Below are positions 10,400 through 21,238 of a DNA stretch of 64,000 nucleotides, one piece after another. The notes beneath the pieces were generated by a model that did no database searches, was not told where the DNA came from, and saw nothing but the letters and a program-made list of their open reading frames with translations. The stretch spans positions 86,001 through 150,000 of the forward strand of contig WPIO01000096.1 of assembly GCA_009760855.2 (NCBI GenBank), in the 5' to 3' direction. The DNA is from Cristatella mucedo (taxonomy: Eukaryota > Bryozoa > Phylactolaemata > Cristatellidae). Every line of letters starts with the position of its first letter. The first letter of the stretch is position 1. The translations under genes and the position numbers were made by a program.

Positions 10400-10545
10400 A
10401 TATAATTCATTTATATATAGCACCCCAAGAGAACTTAATCTCTATTCAGGCACTTCACATATGCCTCGGGGCTCGAGCCCACGACCTCAGTCAGACCTTG
10501 GTCGGGGCGAGCACCTTAATCGCTAGACCTAACCAGCTCGGCCCC
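10400..10545 (-). mobile_element. SINE-A (tRNA-derived, LINE-like tail)
   Basis: Reverse copy: AT-rich end, the stem-loop tail (AGCACCCC..AGAGAACTTAATCTCT..), then a tRNA-like head with B-box-like GGCTCGAGCCC and the pol III A-box region near 10510-10540. Confidence 0.8.
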
Positions 10546-10884
10546 TGACTTGAGGTTTAAAACGAGTTACACTTGTTCCTTGCAGCATTTCCTCCACCTA
10601 GGTGCATTATTCATTGTGCTTGCATGGGTGCTTCAATTGTGCATTTCTATAACACTAATCAAGGATAATGCACTGTTTCTACCATGTGAAAATTACTATT
10701 ACTATTATCATCAGTAATCTACTAGATGCTAGGCTATTAAATTTGCCTTGTCCTAATCTTGGATTACTTAATTAAACTTTCCCAATATGAAGTATGCTGA
10801 TAACGATCAACTCCACACCACCTAATGACACTCTATCTCATCTTATGTTTGCTAATCTCACAATTTTCATCTGATGTTTGCTTT

Positions 10885-11157
<273 letters not shown>

Positions 11158-11599
11158 TGAAAATCTAGACAGCTTAATCCTTAAACCTTTAGCTTCGTTA
11201 AACCTTTTGCAGAGAATATTCAGCAATGCCCACATTCAGAAACAAAGCCATGAAATTGCACTACTGAGCTTCATGGGTTTTTACATTTGCAACCGAATCG
11301 TGGTACCGTGGTGCCCAAGTGAGACGTTCCGACTCATCCGTTCCTGAAGATCAGAGGCCAAATCAGGATTGGAGCTCAGAGGTGGCTCAGGGGTCTAGGG
11401 CATAGCCTCCTTTTCAAGGAAAGTCTTTTTGCATCGCCAGCCCATGGACCGAGCCCGGCCAGGTGTCCAGCAGCCTGGCCAAGCACCAAGGGGCCAGCCA
11501 CAGGCACCCAAGCTGGGCCACTGGCAGTCCAGACCAGGCATCAGACTCGGCTACCACCTACCAGGTCAGCTGCCACCCCCTACCACCCCCTGACCTTGC

Positions 11600-11765
11600 C
11601 TCTACCGAGAACTGTAGCCAACCGACTTGACTTCACTTAACAAAAAGGAAGTGAGCAGCACGGCTGGGTCAGGAGGCTAGTTGAGAGTGAGCAGGACTCA
11701 AGTAGCAGCTCAGGACTCGTCGACCGGATGTGATGCAGTCGGCAGCAGGAGAGTGGACAGATATC
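11600..11765 (-). mobile_element. LINE-B 3' fragment
   Basis: GTAGCCAAC...GACTTCACT.AACAAA...GTCAGGAG..AGTTG..AGTGAG, then GTCGGCAGCAGGAGAGT, closely matches the minus-strand LINE-B copy at 57.6-58.1 kb. Confidence 0.65.
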
Positions 11766-13190
11766 GAAGAGCTAACAAACCAGGCCTCTGCTGCATGCAC
11801 TGGCAGAAGCAGATAAGCTGGGGACAATTATGAGCCGTGGTGGTCCAACGAGTCATCAAGCGAAACTAGCATAGCCCTCATGAATGTGCACCTCGTGCTC
11901 CCATGTCATGTGCAAAATGTTCTCAGTGAAGGCTTAGCCAGCCTTAAGCAGTCTTCCCTTAGGGGGTAGTGAGGGTTCCGATGTAAGCCGAGTAGCAAGT
12001 TACCTCTCAGACAATCCCAATTTTTATCCACCTATCCCTTTGGTTCCTAATACTTACAGTCATTAGCTATTGGAAAATGCAGTTTTTCAACAACAGGCCA
12101 GAATGGGCCGACATAACGATGGGACAACGATAATGGCAACAAGTAAATGACTTCAGGCTGCTTAGGCAGCTGCAGTTGCTTAGGCATTTGTAACATGATG
12201 CAAATCATGGTGTGCAAGTTGTGCAATCACTCCTGGTGTGCAAGGACGAAGGACTGGACAGGCAGGGCAAGATATAGTTTAGCTCTGCGGTGCATTACTT
12301 CCTGCAACATTGGTGAAAGACACTGAGCTTCTAGAGGAAAAACTATTTAAACAAGGTTGTTTGATCAACTATTAATTATTTGGCTAGGCATCGTTGCTCC
12401 ACGAGCAAGCAAGTTTCCCTATCTAGGCAGCCATATTCAAGCTGTTTCAACTCCTTATCCAACTTTAAATATCCGACAAGTCCGAGTCGACTATCGAATT
12501 TGACTGCATCACATCATCGCATGGCTAGATCCCGTGGATGCTGCAACGATCTGGGAAACGTTTCCATCACCATCTGAACTTATTCATATGGATCAAGGCC
12601 TATTTGCTCCTTCATGGCTGTCATGCCAAAGCTATTCGCTAAGGCCACCAAAGGTCAACACAAGCCTTCTAATACAGCTGATGGAAATAAGAATAATAAT
12701 AATAATAACAAGAATATTAATAAGAAAATGACATCTGCATAGCTGAGAGAAGAAATCTTTTTCTAAGCACATAACACATTCTGGAAATAAAGCTGCGGCC
12801 TTTTCCCGAGGCTAGACATTGCATGTCCACACAAAACATAGTGCTTATACTCATAAAGCAGTGGCCACATTATGCTCTTGGCGCTGCAGCAAGGCTTGGA
12901 ATCATTGCCTGGGTGCAAACAATCTGGACTGCATTGGATTTCCAATTTCTCATCAGCAGACTAACATGAAAACTTATGTGTTGGCTACCGGAAAGGTGCA
13001 TATGTGTGTTTAATTGGCTTTCGGGTAGCTCAGCATCTCAATGTCTCCATTTAAGAAGGCCACTGATGACCTTGTTCTGAAGCCCATATCCCAATCAAAG
13101 AAGACAATTAGTCCTCTAGAAAATATTCTCACTATCTTCTATTGTGCATAGATCTACTGCTGCCTAGCTAAACTAACATCCTAAATATGT
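11766..13190. other. no recognisable gene
   Basis: Intronic or intergenic sequence between repeats. A short (AAT)n-rich patch occurs near 12690-12725. No coding exon is supported. Confidence 0.4.
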
Positions 13191-13194
13191 CATT

Positions 13195-14770
13195 AGCTCA
13201 GGTCATGTTCCAGCACCTTTCAAACAGGCTGTAGTCAGACCACTACTCACAAAAGTAACACTAGACCAAGAGGACTTGAGCAACTTCCGCCCAGCCTCCC
13301 TTATACTGTTCCTATCAAAACACTGGAACGAGTCATGGCAGACCAGCTGAAGTCATATACTGACACTTCAAACCTTGCTGGTCTTGTTTATTCACTCCAC
13401 AGAGTCGGCATTGCTTCGGATGTATACCAACCAATTTAGGAATGCATACTAAGATAGATTATCTCTGCTTGTTTTGCCCATTCTTACGGAAGCTTTTGAT
13501 ACCACCAATCGCCGAGTCCTTCTTGAGAGCCTCTCATCTCGCCTGTGCATCACCTGCACTCCTCTGAAATGGTTCAGGTCCTAACTCAGTGCAAGACTCC
13601 AGAGTATTGACGTGAATGGGCACGGATCATTCGAGGAACCTCTAAAGTGTGAACTAACTCGGAGGTCTGGGCTTAGTCGCCCACCCACTCTTTTCACGGT
13701 TTAGACCCTTTAGACCGTGTAGACCCGTCATGCCAATGCGATTGCCAGGCACAATCTAGGCTTTCACTTCTATGCTGAAGACACTCAGCTGTACCTTTGT
13801 TTTGATCTATCCCAGCCCTACAGCACGTCAAATTTTCTCAACTTCCTTGCTGTATGCATTGATGACATCCACATATGGATGGCAGCAAACTTTCTTAAAT
13901 TTAATGATGACAAAACCAACTTACTTGTTATGGGCAAACCAGGTGAGATTCAGAAATTATAAAGGTTACCGCTCACAGTCGGCACTGCCAGCATATGTCC
14001 GGTTGAGTATAGACAAAATCTAGGCATCCTGTTCCAGTGACTATTCATTTGACAAAGAAATCAGCTCCACAATCAAGTCTGCCTATTTTGAGCTACATAA
14101 CAATGCTGAAATTCGGGCTGGCTTAGACAGGATACCACATCTAAGTTGGCCCATGCATTTATGACATCCAGCCTTGCCTGCTGTAACTCACTGCTGGTCT
14201 ACCGGCCTGCACAATTAGGCACTTACAGCAGATGCAAAAACTCTGTAGCCTGCCTTGTCTGTCTTGAGTGTTGCAGTTGCGACATCACACCACTTCTTTC
14301 CCACCTGCACTGCCTTCCAGTCAAGCAACGCATCGAATTTGAGGTTCTGCTACTCAAGTTTAGCTCTCTTCATTCTTTGGCTAGAACCTACCTATCAGGT
14401 GCAATCCCCCACCAAGCTAAGCATCGTACCACCAGCTTTTCGGAATCAAATCGTTTACCTATACATCGTATGAACGTCTAATCCTTTGGAGACCGTGCCT
14501 TTAGTTGGTATGCTCCCAAAGCCTGGAACTCACTTCCGACTTGCATCCCGACATCCCCTGACTTAAGTACATTTGAAAATGAAGCTAAAAATGCATCTAT
14601 TTATCACAGCACTTAGTGGTTCCATGTGATTCGTCCTTTACATGGGTATATGTTCTGACAATGTGCATGCTGCCTCTAACTGTATTTGCATGCTGACCTT
14701 ATGCATATCACCTCTAACCATGCCATGCTTGTTGTCATTGAACATGCTACCACTAACCTATTCCATTCTG
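13195..14770 (+). pseudogene. LINE-A reverse transcriptase, decayed
   Basis: The longest copy of the dominant non-LTR retrotransposon here. Broken frames show RT motifs of the L2/CR1/jockey group: V-R-P-L-L near 13240, the L-S-N-F-R-P-A-S block near 13275, a YADDTQLY equivalent with Asp-Asp changed to Glu-Asp (Y-A-E-D) near 13770, then W-M-A-A-N-F-L-K and NDDKTNLLVMG near 13880-13935, and the C-terminal L..LHCLPVKQRI and APKAWNSLP. Several stops and indels make it inactive. The 5' half (endonuclease, ORF1) is missing. Confidence 0.88.
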
Positions 14771-14895
14771 TTTGAACTCAATCTCTTTCTAGGTGCTTCG
14801 CATTTGCTGCAAAGGAAACACGATCGAACGGTGAGTGGTATCGTGCTTGATAAACATCATAAATAACATGGGTAGGGGTGACATGCACAGGGTTT
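14771..14895 (-). mobile_element. LINE-A 3' UTR, inverted, abutting the plus-strand copy
   Basis: GAACTCAATCTCTTTCTAGGTGCTT, TTTGCTGCAAAGG and GGGGTGACATGCACAGGG are the LINE-A 3' UTR in reverse orientation, joined tail-to-tail to the plus-strand LINE ending near 14770. Confidence 0.75.
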
Positions 14896-15216
14896 CTCTT
14901 ACCTAGATTGCTGGCAGACTTACTAAATGAGTGACGAAGTGGCCTCCTAAATGTAAATGTAAATTGTAACCTGGGGCCGGCCAGTGATCATTATGCATTG
15001 ATCAAAACAGAGATACTGGTATGTAGATAGCCCGGCAGCTGTGTGAAAAGGATTCGCCTTTAGTGTGGCTCTTCACTTATTAATAAGGCAAGCTTCGACC
15101 TAACGATATGCATTAGGTACTTGAACATGAGGTAATATCAACTAGCGATCGACCAATATGGTAGTTAGCCAAATGGAGGACTGAGGGGAGTCTGAGCAGT
15201 TTTCCCAATGACTTAC

Positions 15217-15322
15217 CGGGTGGGCAGCCTGGATCAACTTGAGCTAGTCCAATGACTGCCATTATACTAGGCAGCAGCACCCAGGTGACTGATGACAAGC
15301 CAGATCGAAAATGGTAAAACAT
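15217..15322 (-). CDS. putative signal-peptide first exon (TNFR-like gene?)
   Basis: Minus-strand ATG at 15322 opens 35 codons: a basic start (M-F-Y-H-F-R), a hydrophobic core (W-V-L-L-P-S-I-M-A-V-I-G-L-A) and a Q-V-D-P-G-C-P-P tail. It ends in phase 1 at a good donor, GTAAGT (15211-15216). This is the usual shape of a first coding exon of a secreted or membrane protein. It lies on the same strand 5.5 kb upstream of the TNF-receptor-like exon, which can be read in phase 1, so both may belong to one gene. That link is inference; intermediate exons could exist and an EST would decide. Confidence 0.5.
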
Positions 15323-16034
15323 CTTCGTTAGCTCGGCTGAGCAGCACTATAGCTACAGGTATCAGCAGCTGGCAACCTGTAGCTTGGCCGTCCCTGGAAG
15401 GTCGTAAGGATAAGGCGTCCGGCTAAGGGGAGTTCCCCTAGCCTAGACTATGTTGCCCTGCCGAAACACTCTGTTCACACACGTCATCAATCGTTCTCTG
15501 CCCTAACCAATCACGGACTGAGCTTGGCAAATTGTTTGGCATTACAATGAAGACGGGGCGTGGTTTGCTTGGAGCTAAGTGCCAGTCTGCAGCCGGTCTG
15601 TTAGCTAGATTACCCGGCCTTCTTTTTTCTCCTTCCTATTCACCTCGGGGCTACTGACTCGGCCTTTGTTTGTCCAGTAGACCGCTCTGTAGGGGAAAGC
15701 CTCGTGAGAAACCGATCCATGTCATTTCGGCCCTAAGGTTGCCATCTGTCAGTGCTGCCTCGAAATAACTGGTCATACAGCTTTTCCGGGTCTTCAGTTG
15801 CATCAGACATTTGCAAGGTGTCACATAGCCTCCGACTGCTGTCTGCCAGCTGACGCATGCCCTCTCAAAGTCGGCTGGGTATTATGAATGCGAATATGTA
15901 TCTGCGACTGCTACTCCCCAAAGCGGTCGAGACTAAGCAGGGAGTTGTATATATCCCCCTCAAAGTCTCTGGGGCTTTCCGTGGGCATGTGGCAGTAGCA
16001 TACTGGAAGTAAGAAAGCCGAATAGCTCAGTCGA

Positions 16035-16035
<1 letters not shown>
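15323..16035. other. no recognisable gene; possible promoter of the minus-strand gene
   Basis: Would contain the upstream region of the putative signal-peptide exon. No TATA box or CpG cluster stands out. Confidence 0.3.
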
Positions 16036-16113
<78 letters not shown>

Positions 16114-16225
16114 GGAGAGAGAGAGAGGGAGAGAGAGAGAGAGAGAGATGAAAGAGAGAGAGAGAGAAATAGCGGGAGAGAGAGAGCAGGAGAGAAAGAG
16201 AGAGGGAGAGAGATAAGAGAGGGCG
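16036..16225. repeat. (GA)n microsatellite
   Basis: A pure GA run followed by degenerate GAGAGAGG/GAAAGAGA blocks. Confidence 0.97.
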
Positions 16226-16324
16226 ATGAGGAGGAAGTATCGTTGTTCGGCAGTTGAAGCGCTCAGAACGTAGCCGGAAAAACTTTGCCAACTTCGATAG
16301 CAGACATGGAAGATGTCGATTTGC

Positions 16325-17112
16325 CTACATCAAGGATCGAATGTCTGCGAGCCAAGCATTCAGTTTCTCGGTCTTTGCAGCATAATCTGACGGTTTAAAT
16401 GAGAAAAACAGCTGATTCTCGTCAGCATAACATTGATAGCCTATTCCATGGGCAAGAGTAACTCTTTCCCTGAGGTAAAATATAAATGGAAAATAGCAAC
16501 AAAGCGATGACGGATCCTTGAGGGATTCCACGGGTGACTGATATGGTGAATAAGACCTGACTCCCACATGACCCAGATTGAACATGATCGGACCAGTACC
16601 CTGTCAACCACGTTAGTACCTCGTCTGACAGGCCGATCGTTGTTCTCAACCGTTCAAGTAGGATATCATGATTAATACTGACGAAGGCAGCTGATGAATC
16701 TTGCAGTGCTAGGGCAGTGACATTCCTGTCATCGCTGCTGCACAGGATGTGATTGTTATGTTATGTTATATTATGTTACACGGAGGAGGGCAGTTTCGGA
16801 GAAGTACTGAGCAATGGAGCTGCGGCTTAAACCCTGATTGAAATTCTTCTAAAACATCATTCTTTTCAACGTGTGCTACCAGCTGCTTAGTAAAAATTCT
16901 TCAAGAATCTCTGTCAAAACAGAAGACAGGACACTGGGCGATAGTTTGCAAGGACCTATGTATCTATCTAATTGGGTTTCTTTTAAGTCTCGGTATAAGA
17001 ATGACCAATTTGAAGAACTTATGTACAGCCCGTTTTCCTGAGAAGCATTAGAAATCTCAACTATGGCTATGTTAAGTTTGTCTGTTAGTGAAGACCACGA
17101 GGGGATGGTATA
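16325..17112 (-). pseudogene. non-LTR reverse transcriptase remnant (second family)
   Basis: Minus-strand fragments in several frames: K-L-S-P-S-V-L-S-S-V-L-T-E-I-L-E, S-S-A-A-F-V-S-I-N-H-D-I-L-L-E-R-L, G-I-P-Q-G-S-V, and Y-A-D-E-N-Q-L-F-F (the YADD box with the second Asp changed to Glu). This is the fingers-palm region of a CR1/RTE-like RT and differs from LINE-A in sequence. Many stops; inactive. Confidence 0.78.
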
Positions 17113-17419
17113 CATGCAGGGACCTCGAAAAATCTCTCAAGGATAGCCACAGGGTTGTGATTCAGCAATTGCTGCAGGCAGATATGGATTTATGAAGGAA
17201 TGTGCACAATATCTTCAGTTAAGGAGGCTAAAGACTTATCGGCCGAGCCGTTAATACCTGAAGAGTGAGACCAATCAGAATTGACCAGCAAATTCTTGAC
17301 CATCTAATAAGTCTGTTATCTATCTGACCGGCCGGATCTCGATGATTGGGTAAAGTAAAGCCTGGATTTTCCAAGCTACCGTGTGTAGATTCGATAGATT
17401 CGAAGGATATCTTTGAAAT

Positions 17420-17745
17420 TGACTGGATCTTCATCAGACCCAGACTGCATTGAAAAGAATAAAATGTCAAAAATATTTCAGTGTGGATACAAGCAGCAGC
17501 ATTCTACTGAAACTGCTCTCCTCCGTGTAACTAATGACATTCTATGCAGCAACGATGACGGGAATGTGACTGCCTTAGCATATATCAGCTGCCTTCGACG
17601 CTATTGATCACGATATCCTACTTGAACGATGGGGAGCAACGATCAGTCAGGCAGACGAGGCACTGGCATAGCTCAAATCGTACTTGTCCGATCTTGTTTA
17701 ACCCGTGTCGTGTGGGGGGTCACGTCTCATCCACCAGACTGGTCA
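17420..17745 (+). pseudogene. non-LTR RT fragment, same family, plus strand
   Basis: Encodes F-Q-C-G-Y-K-Q-Q-H-S-T-E-T-A-L-L-R-V and, after a frameshift, A-A-F-D-A-I-D-H-D-I-L-L-E-R. The latter matches the A-A-F-x-x-I-N-H-D-I-L-L-E-R block of the neighbouring minus-strand copy, so the two lie as an inverted pair. Confidence 0.78.
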
Positions 17746-17853
17746 CCTATATAAATGAGGACGTTAAATGAGCTTAACTCTTTTTCTCACCCCTAATGCA
17801 GTGCACTCGAGTGGTGGTAGTCCTAACAGAAGAGTTACAAGTACCTGTGAAGC

Positions 17854-17992
17854 TCCGAGCTGGCTCAGCCCAGTGCTTAAAGTGCTCGCCCGGCCAAGGT
17901 CTGGCCGAGGTTGTGGGCTCGAGTCCCGTGGCATACGTGAAGTGCCTGAATAGAGATGAAGTCCTCTTGTGGCGCTATACAAATGAATTGTG
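17854..17992 (+). mobile_element. SINE-A, full copy
   Basis: tRNA-like head (CTGGCTCAGCCCAGTGCTTAA, A-box region; GGGCTCGAGTCCC, B-box region), then the LINE-like stem-loop tail (AAGTGCCTGAATAGAGAT...) and an AT-rich end running into an (AT)n tract. Confidence 0.85.
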
Positions 17993-18606
17993 CAAATATA
18001 TATATATATATATATATTATAAAGGCTGTCGCCTCGAAGCGTTGCTTACGAGCCATTGTTGTTTGACGAATAAACGCACGTATGACTAAGCTAGCAGAGC
18101 AGGGCAGCTGCCAAGAGCACATATCCACCCCAATAACAAGCTAGGTTGGTAAATGTTCCTATGAGTAAAACAACAGTTAGGCCATTTTCCGTCACAGGCA
18201 CCAGATTTAGAATGCCTTTATCTTGGTGAATGGATAGCAGGCAGGTAAAAAGTCAATTAAAGGTGAAAGGAGGGTACTTTGCTAATTTGCATTCGCACTG
18301 GTAGTTGATTTTGGACATTGAAATAGCTAGAACTTCACAATGAAAATACAACGCTTGTTCAAATGGTGGTGATGGTTATCCAGCAGCGTGAACCCTCTGC
18401 ACTGCGAGCACCTTCGCTGTCACTAGAGAGCTTTCGGCCCTTCTGCTCTTGGATCAGGTGAGATTTCGCCTAGGTAAGCAGCCAGATTTGCGTGACGTCG
18501 TTTTTATTTTTCCGCTGGCGCGCTTTGTCTTTACAAAGTAAAGTCTTTGTCTTTACTTTTTTTCTTTTCGTTAAATGGCTACAAAGTTATTTAAGAGCTT
18601 AAATTA

Positions 18607-18807
18607 ACAGCCAGTACTTTTTCGGACGAACGCCAATCCAGATCCTAAAAGAAGAGGCTGACAGTAAAAATAACGAGCTGGCGACAAGACGAAGACAAGA
18701 GACGTCCGAAGAAGAAGCTGCTGCTGAACGATGTGCTGCAGAAGCTGCGAGAAAGAGCCGTTCTCGCCACAAACAACAAAGAGCGGCAGAAACTGGGGGG
18801 AAGGTAA
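18607..18807 (+). CDS. exon-like charged ORF, unassigned
   Basis: Open stretch with strongly biased, helical, charged content (K-E-E-A-D-S-K-N-N-E-L-A-T-R-R-R, then E-E-E-A-A-A-E-R, R-K-S-R-S-R-H-K) that stops at a good donor, GTAAGC. Arg/Glu/Ala-rich leaders of this kind occur in Helitron and other transposon proteins, but no catalytic domain is visible. I do not assign a function; it may be a chance frame. Confidence 0.25.
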
Positions 18808-18851
18808 GCCAGAGCGTGACGAATTCGCGATGCTGAAGCACGGCACGCTCT

Positions 18852-19275
18852 GAGACCGATCGGATTTAATTTCCCATAGACTTAGTTCGCTTCCACTAAG
18901 GGCTCCAAGAAAGAGAGACCGATTGGATTGGATTTGTAATTGTAATTTTAATTTCTTTAATTTAATTTCTCATTGGCTCAGTTCCATTCGACTGATGGAT
19001 CTAAGAAAGAGAGACCAATTGAATTTAATTGGTAATTTAAACTTTAATTTCTTTAATTTAATTTCTCATAGGCTAAGTTCCATTCCACTAAGGGCTCTAA
19101 GAAAGAGACCAATCGGATTTAATTTCTAATTTTAATTTTAGTTTTTTTAATTTAATTTCTCACAGGCTTAGTTCCATTCATTAACGGCTCTGTGAAAGAG
19201 AGACCGATTGGATTTAAATTATAACTTTAATTTATTTTATTTTATTTCTCACAGGCTTAGTTCCATTCACTAATG
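18852..19275 (+). repeat. ~95-bp minisatellite, about 4.5 units
   Basis: Unit pattern: AAAGAGAGACCGATTGGATTTAATT, AT-rich spacer, TTTAATTTCTCAYAGGCTTAGTTCCATTCACTAAGGGCTC. Copies begin near 18852 (partial), 18907, 19005, 19100 and 19193. Confidence 0.88.
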
Positions 19276-19392
19276 GCTCCTTTCCTTTGGTAGGCGGGCG
19301 TGATTGTCCGCTAACCAAGCTGACGAGCCTGACTTACTGAATGACTAAAATGCTTCTCGGCGAGTCCAACAATGAGTTCTCTGTCAATGAAG

Positions 19393-19538
<146 letters not shown>

Positions 19539-19817
19539 CACGGAAATAAATCTAGTAAGTCCGAGCCTCCCGTATTTCAGCTTCGCAAATTCAAATTCAC
19601 TGTCTGTCGGCGTCTGCTTCCTCCTCATTTTCTACAGCACGTTGCTACTGGCGAGAACGTCACATTCCTTCGGCTTTTTCGGCACGCGGTTGGACCTTTT
19701 ATTCTGGCGTCTCACCGGTCCTAGCTGTCGCTGGAGCGAATGACAAACGGCTCTAGCTTAGCGAATCCGTTGCGAAATCTTCTCGCTTTAGCTTCGTGCT
19801 CCACCTCCTTTCTTCGA

Positions 19818-19905
19818 GAGCGTCTCTTTCTTAGAGCCGCTAATGGATTGGAACTAAGCATATGCAAAATTAAATTAAATAAATTTAAAATTAAAATCTC
19901 AGCTG
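19818..19905 (-). repeat. inverted copy of the ~95-bp minisatellite unit
   Basis: GTCTCTTTCTTAGAGCCGCTAATGG.TTGGAACTAAGC, followed by AAATTAAATT-rich sequence, is the reverse complement of one minisatellite unit from 18.9-19.3 kb. Confidence 0.7.
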
Positions 19906-20144
19906 GCCCACTGGAGCTTCGCCAGTATTTGGGCGTCATGGAGCCTTCGAATTGATCATCAAGCACAAATTTCCAAAAATTAGAGCACCGAAAGCCAAAA
20001 TAATTCACACCAATGTATGTACACTACTAAATCGAGCTTCGAAGGTGCTATTAAGTTTTGCATTAACCCTCCCCCGGCCAAGGTTCGGATGAGGGTAGGA
20101 AGAACGTCGGATAAGACGCTTCCCCGCCATAAGCGGAGACAAAC

Positions 20145-20333
20145 TCAAAGGTTGCATGCTGACCGTGTGCATGTCACCCCTAACCATATTATTCATTTTG
20201 TTTGTTTTTCAAGCATGATTTTACTTACCATTCAATTGCATTTCACTTTGCAGCAAATGTAGAGCGCCTAGAAAGAGAGATTAAGTTCTCTGAGGGCGCT
20301 TTATCAAGTGCATTATTATAATTATTATTATTA
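20145..20333 (+). mobile_element. LINE-A 3' UTR
   Basis: GCATGCTGACCGTGTGCATGTCACC, the conserved stem-loop (AGCGCCTAGAAAGAGA...TTCTCTGAGGGCGCTTTATC) and an (ATT)n end. Confidence 0.9.
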
Positions 20334-21172
20334 AAGGACGAAAAATAAAATCAATAATAAGACCTCTGAACTGTGCCCAGAGAGAACTTCATTTGTATTT
20401 AGGCACTCTGTGACTCGATGCAAGAGAAGCAATAATCAATAACTACGATAAGAAAGATAGTCTGCTTTGGCAAGAATGTAAAGGTATATGTATAAATCAA
20501 TCAAGTCAGTAAAAGCATGCGAATGACTCGCGGCTTGGGGTTTGTTGGACCCGCGGTAATGAATACTCTATCACTCAAGCACAGGCAGGCAAAGCACACA
20601 GCTGAAAAGACAGGACAGACTCTGACCCTAGACAATAGCACGTCGAAGCCACCCTTAGTCAGGACTTGCGCAGTTTAAGTGCTCTACGTAAGCTTTCAAT
20701 TTACTAGGGCACAGCATAGGTGGTCCGAAACTAGCATAGTGCTAGCAAGCGAGACCCAACAGGATTCATCGGACAGATTTTTAGTTCTAACGGCTGGCCA
20801 GCAAAGTCACCTACTTTAAAATCGTGGCTAAATCGGCTAAAATTGGCTGACAGAAATAATTATCAGACTTAATCTGGCTGGTTTTGCTGGCCGCCGTTTC
20901 GACGTTTACGCCAAAGACTTGAGCAGGACAGACACGGGTAGGAAGTAAGACTCATCGCGTCAAAGCAGCTTTCGTCAAATATCATATCGACAAAGAGATA
21001 TTCTTGTGATGTAAGCAAAAGAATTTCAATCTTGAATATCAGAAGATTGTGGGAATAATTTACGTACGAAACAATCTCGAAACGAGCTCTTGCACCGGGT
21101 CTCGTCTACTAGATGAGCATTACCTCTGCTCAGTATCCGTGTTCCGGTGCCGGTTCGCTGACGTTGATTGTA

Positions 21173-21238
21173 ATGGGTTCCTCAATCCTAGACCAATTTA
21201 GCTTCCTTGATGAAGTGCGGCGCATGAATAAGCGACAG
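21173..21238 (+). CDS. SEC11A: SEC11A exon 1
   Basis: ATG at 21173 gives [22 protein letters not shown], matching the SEC11 N-terminus after the first few residues. Ends in phase 0 at GTGAGC. The in-frame ATG at the R-R-M-N position is too late to be the start. Confidence 0.92.
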
